From NCBI GenBank assembly GCA_044224315.1, contig JBGAKR010000008.1, positions 136,261 to 200,260 of the forward strand: DNA of 64,000 bases, in the 5' to 3' direction. The position numbers were made by a program, and so were the translations under genes. This document shows, in pieces, positions 58,547 through 64,000 of the stretch; the first letter of the stretch is position 1, and the number at the start of each line of letters is the position of its first letter. The notes below the pieces were generated by a model, which did no database searches, was not told where the DNA came from, and saw only the letters and a list, made by a program, of their open reading frames with translations. Origin of the DNA: JAGXTF01 sp044224315. GTDB taxonomy: Bacteria > Bacteroidota > Bacteroidia > NS11-12g > UBA955.

Positions 58547-61027
58547 TCAGAATTCGAGGTGCAAACGTACATTAATTCGCCTGCCTGTAAGGTATTCGGG
58601 TACCCCATAGGTATTGTTTTGGATATCTTTTACCCAGCTGTAAGCAATTACATTGTTAATGGCCAGTATGTTAAAGAATTCTACCGCCAGCCAAGCCTCT
58701 TTGATATGTGATAATGTGCCCTTGTTGATTTTACGTTTGGTTTTGTCGCCCACCAATACTTTTGAAAAACCCAGATCTAACCTGCGGTAGGGTGGCACTG
58801 CGTTTGGTGTTTTTGAGTAACGGGCTTTGCCATCCAAAAAATACGGAACTCCGGTACCAATCAGCATATTCAGGTTTACCCTGAAAGTAGGGTTCCCGGG
58901 CAACTGATCCTGAAATACGGCTGCAAAATTTACCCTGCGGTCGGTGGGCCTGCGCAACCAAGGACTGGTAACCATCTGATTGAGCTCATTGGTGTAGGTG
59001 ATTTTTTCCTTGGTTTGTAAAATGCTCAGGGTAAACCAGCTTTCCAGGCCTTTGATAAATTCACCATTGATGCGGTTGTCTAAGCCCCAGGCATACCCTT
59101 TGCTGTAATTATTGGCATAGTAACGGATGCGGATATTGTCGTACAAATAGGGGTCGAGGTTCTTCATGGATTTATAGTAACCCTCGGTTGTGAACTTAAA
59201 CCTGCGGTCCCACATATTGAAATATCGGTCAACACCGGCTACATAATGCCAGGATTCCTGGGCTTTGAAATTGCGATTCAATTGGCCGTCAAAACCCCTC
59301 AATTCCCGGTAAAAGCCTGGTTGATAATATCCGCCTGCTGCCAAACGAATGATATAATCGTTGCGTTTAAGGCTATCGGGCAGGTTTTTGTTGCGCATGC
59401 GGTTTGGTTCCCAGCTAAAGTTAGCCCTGGGAGTAACAATCAACTGATTGCTGATTTGCCACCAATTGGCACGAATACCGGTGCCCAGCCACATGTTTTT
59501 GCGCACACTCAACCGTTTGCGGTTTTGTAAATAAGCCTGCACCCTGAAACTTTCCAGGTTGTTTTGGGAATACACCACATCATCCAGCACAATGCTATCG
59601 GTAGCAAATCCAAAGGGGGGAATATTATAACCGGCCGAATCATTGTATCGCCACTCGCGGTATACATCCTGGATATGCTCATAGTTAATCCGTATGCCGT
59701 ATTTGGTAATGTGGCGGCTTTTGCTGCTGCCAAAAGTTCCGATGTGTGATATATTGTAAATGCGCGATTGAAGCCGGTTACGTCCATGATCCAGAAAATA
59801 TCCAAACCCCAGGGTTTTAAGTGGCTTACCCAGGTTTTTTGAACTCAGGTCGCGGTCCAGTTCATTCAGGTTATAGGCACCCTCCACATCAAAATACTCC
59901 TGTTCATTGCTGCCTGTGGCTGATACAATCCATTTAAGTTCTTTCCAGGGTTTGATTTGTTTTTTGAGGGTAATGGCGCCCATGGCATAATCGTACTGCA
60001 TGTTTTCCGCACCGGCCATGGCCATATCCAGTTGATAGGCCTGTGATATAGTGCCAAACTCAGTGGTGCGGCTGGTTGGATACAGGGCATAGCGGTTTAG
60101 CGCCAGATTGCCCAGAAATTCTACCGACCATTTTTTACTTATTTTGTAATTAATAAGTGTTTGGGCATCTGAAAAATTCATGTGATAGGCTCCGCGCACA
60201 TCCAGACTTCTTGTGAGCAGGCTGTTTGAAAAGTAGCGGAATCCGGCAATATAGGATAAGCGCTTTTTCTTATCCATAAGGGTAGCCGTGTTAAGTAAAA
60301 TGCCTGCATTAAAAATAGCCTTTAAAGTATCCGGACGGCGGTATTCAACATCCAATACCGAGCTCATTTTATCGCCGTATTGCGCTTCAAATCCACCCGC
60401 ACTGAATTTGATGGACTTAACCATATCGGCGTTCAAAAAACTGAGTCCTTCCTGCTGTCCGCTTGAAATAATCTGGGGGCGGTAAATTTCAATATCGTTT
60501 ACATACACCAGATTTTCATCAAAATTGCCACCCCTAACATTGTATTGCGATGAGAGCTCGTTGCCACTGCTTACTCCTCCCAATGATTTTATAATGGTTT
60601 CCACACCTCCACCCGAAGTGGGTATTTGTTTAAAACCCTGGGGATCTAGTTCAACCAAGGTTGAAGGGCCACTGCCACCTTCTATTTCAATTACAAAAGT
60701 GGGTTTTATATGCATGCCCTGCCCGTTGTAAATGGTATCGGTACTTTTAAACTTTTTAGGGTCGCGGTAAATGCGGTAGCCAAACACTTTGGTATCGCCG
60801 CCTTTAAATCCTACAAATGAAAATGAATCCAAATCGGGAATTGTGAAACTGAAACGGCCTGCCGAGTCGGTAATGGCCAGGTTATCGCCATACCCTTTGT
60901 GCACTTCTATGCCCGGCATGGGTTTGCCGTTACGTTCGAGTAATACACCACGAAAGCGTTGCTGGGCGTTCAATAACACCGGCAGCAGAAGCAATAAAAA
61001 CGCTATGGGGCGAAAAAACACGTGCAA
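58547..61027 (-). CDS. TonB-dependent receptor with carboxypeptidase-like regulatory domain
   Basis: 826 residues, outer-membrane transporter. Signal peptide ending LLNAQQ. N-terminal CarboxypepD_reg-like domain (residues ~23-95: RFRGVLLERNGKPMPGIEVH, DSAGRFSFTIP), plug domain (~105-235: ETIIKSLGGVSSGNELSSQY, NVRGGNFDENLVYVNDIEIY, SIKFSAGGFEAQYGDKMSSV), then a 22-strand-type barrel to the C-terminal LEF, an aromatic end as in outer-membrane barrels. No SusD partner. No ATG is available: the start is TTG at 61027 or GTG at 61021, 12-18 bases after the rpe stop, so it is probably coupled to rpe. Confidence 0.9.
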   Translation of the reverse strand: MHVFFRPIAFLLLLLPVLLNAQQRFRGVLLERNGKPMPGIEVHKGYGDNLAITDSAGRFSFTIPDLDSFSFVGFKGGDTKVFGYRIYRDPKKFKSTDTIYNGQGMHIKPTFVIEIEGGSGPSTLVELDPQGFKQIPTSGGGVETIIKSLGGVSSGNELSSQYNVRGGNFDENLVYVNDIEIYRPQIISSGQQEGLSFLNADMVKSIKFSAGGFEAQYGDKMSSVLDVEYRRPDTLKAIFNAGILLNTATLMDKKKRLSYIAGFRYFSNSLLTRSLDVRGAYHMNFSDAQTLINYKISKKWSVEFLGNLALNRYALYPTSRTTEFGTISQAYQLDMAMAGAENMQYDYAMGAITLKKQIKPWKELKWIVSATGSNEQEYFDVEGAYNLNELDRDLSSKNLGKPLKTLGFGYFLDHGRNRLQSRIYNISHIGTFGSSKSRHITKYGIRINYEHIQDVYREWRYNDSAGYNIPPFGFATDSIVLDDVVYSQNNLESFRVQAYLQNRKRLSVRKNMWLGTGIRANWWQISNQLIVTPRANFSWEPNRMRNKNLPDSLKRNDYIIRLAAGGYYQPGFYRELRGFDGQLNRNFKAQESWHYVAGVDRYFNMWDRRFKFTTEGYYKSMKNLDPYLYDNIRIRYYANNYSKGYAWGLDNRINGEFIKGLESWFTLSILQTKEKITYTNELNQMVTSPWLRRPTDRRVNFAAVFQDQLPGNPTFRVNLNMLIGTGVPYFLDGKARYSKTPNAVPPYRRLDLGFSKVLVGDKTKRKINKGTLSHIKEAWLAVEFFNILAINNVIAYSWVKDIQNNTYGVPEYLTGRRINVRLHLEF

Positions 61028-61039
61028 ATAGAACGAAAC

Positions 61040-61714
61040 TCAGGCGGAAATCGTGTCAGTAGAAACTACTTTTTTTAACTGGGCTATGGTTGCCACAGGA
61101 TCGGGAGATGCGAAAACCGTATTGCCAGCTACCAGTACATCGGCTCCTGCCGCTACCAGGGCGGCGGCATTATCCAGGGTTACACCCCCGTCTATCTCAA
61201 TTTTGGCCTGACTATTCTTGCGCAGAATCAGTTCCTTTAATTCACGCACTTTGGTATAAGTGTTTTCAATAAATTTTTGACCTCCAAACCCCGGATTCAC
61301 ACTCATTACACAAACCAAATCCGCATCGGCAATAATATCGGAAAGAAAATGAGCTGGTGTATGTGGGTTGATGGCTATTCCTGCTTTCATCCCATTTTTG
61401 CGAATTTCGGCAAGGGTGCGATGCAAATGGGTACAAGCTTCGAAATGAACACTAAGCACATTGGCTCCAACTTCAGCAAAGCGGGTAATGTAGCGATCGG
61501 GGTCTACAATCATCAAATGTACATCCAGGGGTTTGGTTGCATGCTTTTGAATGGCTTGCACCACCGGAAACCCAAATGACATGTTGGGCACAAATACGCC
61601 ATCCATTATGTCTACATGAAACCAATCCGCATTGCTGCTGTTAATCATTTCAACATCGCGTTGAATATTGCCAAAATCGGCAGAAAGTATAGAAGGGGCA
61701 ATAAATGCAGCCAT
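61040..61714 (-). CDS. rpe: Ribulose-phosphate 3-epimerase
   Basis: 224 residues. Interconverts ribulose-5-phosphate and xylulose-5-phosphate in the pentose phosphate pathway. TIM barrel with FIAPSILSADFGNIQRDVEM, WFHVDIMDGVFVPNMSFG (metal-binding H and catalytic D in H-V-D-I-M-D-G), KPLDVHLMIVDPDRY, VCVMSVNPGFGGQKFIENT and IEIDGGVTLDNAAALVAAGA with the second catalytic Asp. Full length. It precedes the TonB receptor gene on the same strand. Confidence 0.97.
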   Translation of the reverse strand: MAAFIAPSILSADFGNIQRDVEMINSSNADWFHVDIMDGVFVPNMSFGFPVVQAIQKHATKPLDVHLMIVDPDRYITRFAEVGANVLSVHFEACTHLHRTLAEIRKNGMKAGIAINPHTPAHFLSDIIADADLVCVMSVNPGFGGQKFIENTYTKVRELKELILRKNSQAKIEIDGGVTLDNAAALVAAGADVLVAGNTVFASPDPVATIAQLKKVVSTDTISA

Positions 61715-61790
61715 GGGGCAAAGTTAAGATTGAAAATACAACTCACAAGGAATCGGGTGGGGATTTTAACGGGTTTTGGCAAACTCAGAA

Positions 61791-61798
61791 TATCTTTG
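61791..61798 (+). promoter_or_regulatory. -7 element upstream of the 61807 gene
   Basis: TATCTTTG ends 8 bases before the ATG, predicting a very short or absent leader. No suitable -33 TTG at 17-23 bases. Confidence 0.4.
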
Positions 61799-61806
61799 TT
61801 TTATAA

Positions 61807-62628
61807 ATGATAAATAAAGCCGGATTTTACTGGATGGCTATACTTGCACCCCTTGCGGTTTATGCAGCCGATTTACCCAAGATTTTCAGCCAAAATATAG
61901 TTGATTTAGGCGCAAAAAAATATACAGAGGCTGTACCCTGCATGCTCCATTTGCAAGACGACTCGGTATACCCAGAAAACCCAGATACCTGCTATACCTA
62001 TGATACGTATTGGGATTCAATGACTGGCAAAAGCATGCGCATACGTCAAATTTATTCGCGTTTCAGATTTTATGAAATGGCCCAAACAGGGTATAAATTG
62101 TTGGGCATGGATGCTGATATTTGGGATGAAGCAGAACAGGGCCGAAATTTTGTAAAAAACAATTTCAAATCCTTCAAATCCCGATTAAAAAATTTGAAAA
62201 CCCGTTTTTGGAAAACGGTAAAAAAGGAATGTAAGGTGCGCAATATTTCATACGCCAAAGCCCGCGACCAGTATAAAAAAGCCCTCGTTTATGAAATTGG
62301 CATTTTGGAGGATTTATCTAAAATGACTGAAGCCGATTTAACAGAGTTAAGTGAAATGATGGCTAATAATTACCTCGAAATGGAGTATCTGGTAGGGTAT
62401 TCGGAAGAAGGTACTCCCTCATACCGCAGCAAGGTAAATGGTTTTTTAGCCTCAAAAGCCGGTTTATATAAGTTTAAAAATCTGAAATTTGTGCACCAGG
62501 CAGATGGTTTGCCCGCCATGGATTTTGCATGGTTTTTTAATATTTCTATGTTATTTAAATACCGCGATCAGGATTGCATTACAACCCTTAAAAACTTTAA
62601 AGAAATAGCCCAGATTCTATCTGAATAA
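61807..62628 (+). CDS. Exported protein of unknown function
   Basis: 273 residues. Signal peptide MINKAGFYWMAILAPLAVYA-A. Mature part mostly helical, basic in the middle (FKSFKSRLKNLKTRFWKTVK), with three Cys near residue 45-60 and 145 and a C-terminal helix CITTLKNFKEIAQIL. No family recognised. Divergent from rpe (93 bases between starts), convergent with the T9SS gene. Confidence 0.75.
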   Translation: MINKAGFYWMAILAPLAVYAADLPKIFSQNIVDLGAKKYTEAVPCMLHLQDDSVYPENPDTCYTYDTYWDSMTGKSMRIRQIYSRFRFYEMAQTGYKLLGMDADIWDEAEQGRNFVKNNFKSFKSRLKNLKTRFWKTVKKECKVRNISYAKARDQYKKALVYEIGILEDLSKMTEADLTELSEMMANNYLEMEYLVGYSEEGTPSYRSKVNGFLASKAGLYKFKNLKFVHQADGLPAMDFAWFFNISMLFKYRDQDCITTLKNFKEIAQILSE

Positions 62629-62643
62629 GGGATAAAAAGCCAA

Positions 62644-62671
62644 CCGCCCTCCACATTCCGTGGCAGGGCGG
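62644..62671. terminator. Hairpin after the 61807 gene
   Basis: CCGCCCT (62644-62650) pairs with AGGGCGG (62665-62671), CCAC/GTGG inside. Followed by a G-run rather than T, so termination on the + strand is uncertain. Confidence 0.5.
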
Positions 62672-62679
62672 CTGGGGGG

Positions 62680-62712
62680 AAAACGGCCACCTCCCGGTGG
62701 CGTTGGCCGTTT
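62680..62712 (-). terminator. Terminator of the T9SS type B gene
   Basis: AAACGGCCA (62681-62689) pairs with TGGCCGTTT (62704-62712), with CCACC/GGTGG inside; on the minus strand the second arm is followed by TTTTCC. It begins right at the stop codon of the minus-strand gene. Confidence 0.7.
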
Positions 62713-62713
62713 A

Positions 62714-64000
62714 TTAACGCAACAGTGTTATCGTACCATCGAACTTGAAAACCTTGTCTTCAAATGAGGTGATTTCGACGTGGTATACATATACCCCTTG
62801 CTGGCATTCGGCACCGTTGGCGCGGCCATCCCAGCCCTGGGTTATATCATCGGTTTCCCACATTTTCTCACCCCAACGGTTGTAGATACGAATGTTGGCG
62901 GTTTTGTAGTTCTGAGCCGAAATCATAAATACATTGTTTCTGGCCACACCTGCTCCATCGGGAGTAAATATATCCGGAATAAATACAATGATATCGGGCC
63001 CTACATGCACCAGCTGGTTAGCAGTATCCAAGCATCCGAAGTCGCTGCGGGCAATCAGGGTAATGGTGTAGGTATTGGTATCTTTACCATAAGCCCACCT
63101 TGGTTCAGCCTGTGTGCTGGTATCGTTTGGATCCGAGATTGGATCTCCAAAATCCCAATGGTAGTTCAGGGTTCCACCTGGGAATACACTCTTATCCAAA
63201 GTACTGTTGTTAAAGGTTTTGAACTTAGGCAGTGCAATGGTGGTTTTGTATGGAGGATCGGTGGTGAACGATGCAAATGGTTTTGGATATGCCAGTACAA
63301 AGTCAGTTTTGGTAAGCGGAGTCATACAAGGGCCTGCAGTATTGGTAACTCTGAGGTTGAATGTGTATTTACCTTGGTTGGGGAAGCTTACACCGGTGGG
63401 GTTTTGCTGGTCGCTGGTATCGCCGTTGCCAAAATCCCACCGCCATTTCAATTGGCCGGCAGGGATGCCTGATGACTCAATACCGGTAAAGTCTGCGGTA
63501 AAGGGTGCACACTGTGCTACCGGAGAGGTGAAGTCAATTACAGGGTATGGGTGCAATACAATTTGCATGCTATCGGCCACCTGCGGGCAAACCTCATTGG
63601 CCAATGGCAGGGTGCGTACTTTTACCCAGGCAGTATGGGCGGTTTTATCGCCGGAGCCATGGGTGTAAGTTACGTTTGGTGAGGCTGTATTATCAAAACT
63701 ACCGTCGCTGCCGTTGATGGTGCTCCACTGAATTCCGTTGTTGTACTTGCTGGTACTTTGTATGCCAAAGGGTGAGTTTTCGCAACCTGAGGCCGGTTTG
63801 GAAGTGGTGATGGATATGGTAGGTTTACTCCGAACCGTAATTTTATAATACTCGGTATCGGTACATCCTTTGTTGTTGGTGTAGTCGAAACGCAGCTTGT
63901 AAGGGCCTTCCAGTATTGCACTGTCTTTGCTTACCGCATTAAAGAATCCGTTGTTTACATTGGGGCCTACCCATTGGGCTTTTTCACCCAGGGGTTTGGT
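62714..64000 (-). CDS. PKD-domain adhesin-like protein with T9SS type B (gliding motility-associated) C-terminal domain, N-terminus outside
   Basis: At least 429 residues; the frame is open to the window edge, so this is the C-terminal part of a larger secreted protein. Seen: SprB-like/immunoglobulin-type segments upstream (SFDNTASPNVTYTHG; GCENSPFG in reverse reading), PKD domains (LKWRWDFGNGDTSDQQNPTG, FPNQGKYTFNLRVTN; LNYHWDFGDPISDPND), and the type B sorting domain FIPDIFTPDGAGVARNNVFM, IRIYNRWGEKMWETDD, GWDGRANGAECQQGVYVYHV. Exported by T9SS to the surface, likely adhesin or gliding-related; no enzymatic domain in the visible part. Confidence 0.9.
   Translation of the reverse strand, partial: TKPLGEKAQWVGPNVNNGFFNAVSKDSAILEGPYKLRFDYTNNKGCTDTEYYKITVRSKPTISITTSKPASGCENSPFGIQSTSKYNNGIQWSTINGSDGSFDNTASPNVTYTHGSGDKTAHTAWVKVRTLPLANEVCPQVADSMQIVLHPYPVIDFTSPVAQCAPFTADFTGIESSGIPAGQLKWRWDFGNGDTSDQQNPTGVSFPNQGKYTFNLRVTNTAGPCMTPLTKTDFVLAYPKPFASFTTDPPYKTTIALPKFKTFNNSTLDKSVFPGGTLNYHWDFGDPISDPNDTSTQAEPRWAYGKDTNTYTITLIARSDFGCLDTANQLVHVGPDIIVFIPDIFTPDGAGVARNNVFMISAQNYKTANIRIYNRWGEKMWETDDITQGWDGRANGAECQQGVYVYHVEITSFEDKVFKFDGTITLLR

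Noticed and set aside
62780..63668. Two long plus-strand frames (230 and 153 codons) over the T9SS type B gene
   Set aside because: Antisense to PKD and sorting-domain motifs that are clearly recognisable on the minus strand.

Overview
The window comes from a Bacteroidota chromosome, most likely an environmental or metagenomic member of the Chitinophagales/Sphingobacteriales/Flavobacteriales grade. Reasons: several secreted proteins end in type IX secretion (T9SS) sorting domains (type A and one gliding-motility type B); there is a TonB-dependent receptor with a carboxypeptidase-like N-terminal domain, a DUF1599 plus BT_3928-family pair and a DUF5723-type outer-membrane protein; and promoters fit the Bacteroidota pattern TTG/TTTG-N19-21-TAnnTTTG. 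No rRNA or tRNA gene was recognised.

Layout. 1-9.8 kb: 3' part of a UvrD-type helicase (minus strand), small heat-shock protein, secreted TPR protein, an ECF sigma/SRPBCC module, DUF1599 + enlarged BT_3928 protein + DppB-like permease + shikimate kinase in one overlapping run, and HU. 9.8-25.7 kb: class III aminotransferase, two tandem paralogous lipoproteins, HsdR-N protein divergent from holA, a T9SS Asp-box protein, a small membrane protein + PstS-like lipoprotein + TPR protein, a T9SS subtilase and a 1348-residue TPR/caspase-like protein. 26.2-30.3 kb: a paralogous 1355-residue caspase-like protein on the opposite strand. 30.3-35.5 kb: paaA, paaB, paaC, paaD of the phenylacetyl-CoA epoxidase with a TetR (PaaR-like) regulator and its palindromic operator; a T9SS gene sits between paaA and paaB and a tandem-repeat block between paaC and paaD.

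36.6-45.3 kb is the accessory island and the most interesting part. It holds four attC-like inverted-repeat sites, all pointing the same way. Two adjacent segments start and end with complementary core sequences, as circularisable integron gene cassettes do. No integron integrase is present in the window, so this looks like a CALIN (attC cluster lacking integrase). Cargo: a two-TM beta-rich membrane protein, a GAPS4-like two-gene defence system, a GNAT protein with a small ORF and, between two of the sites, a complete CBASS anti-phage operon: CapP/CapH-type regulators, divergent from an HNH protein with a CFI-box C-terminus, a Cap15-like membrane beta-barrel effector, a DncV-like cyclic-nucleotide synthase and an E2-like protein.

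45.7-64 kb returns to housekeeping and envelope genes: TPR protein, unknown protein, SAM methyltransferase + SET-domain protein, rlmF, sppA, a DUF5723/coiled-coil giant, an ECF sigma with a membrane partner, a TonB-dependent receptor, rpe, an unknown exported protein and the C-terminus of a PKD/T9SS type B adhesin-like protein. Several intergenic regions share families of short repeats (a 22-bp hairpin motif, GGGAGCA runs, GTTAGGAGT runs).
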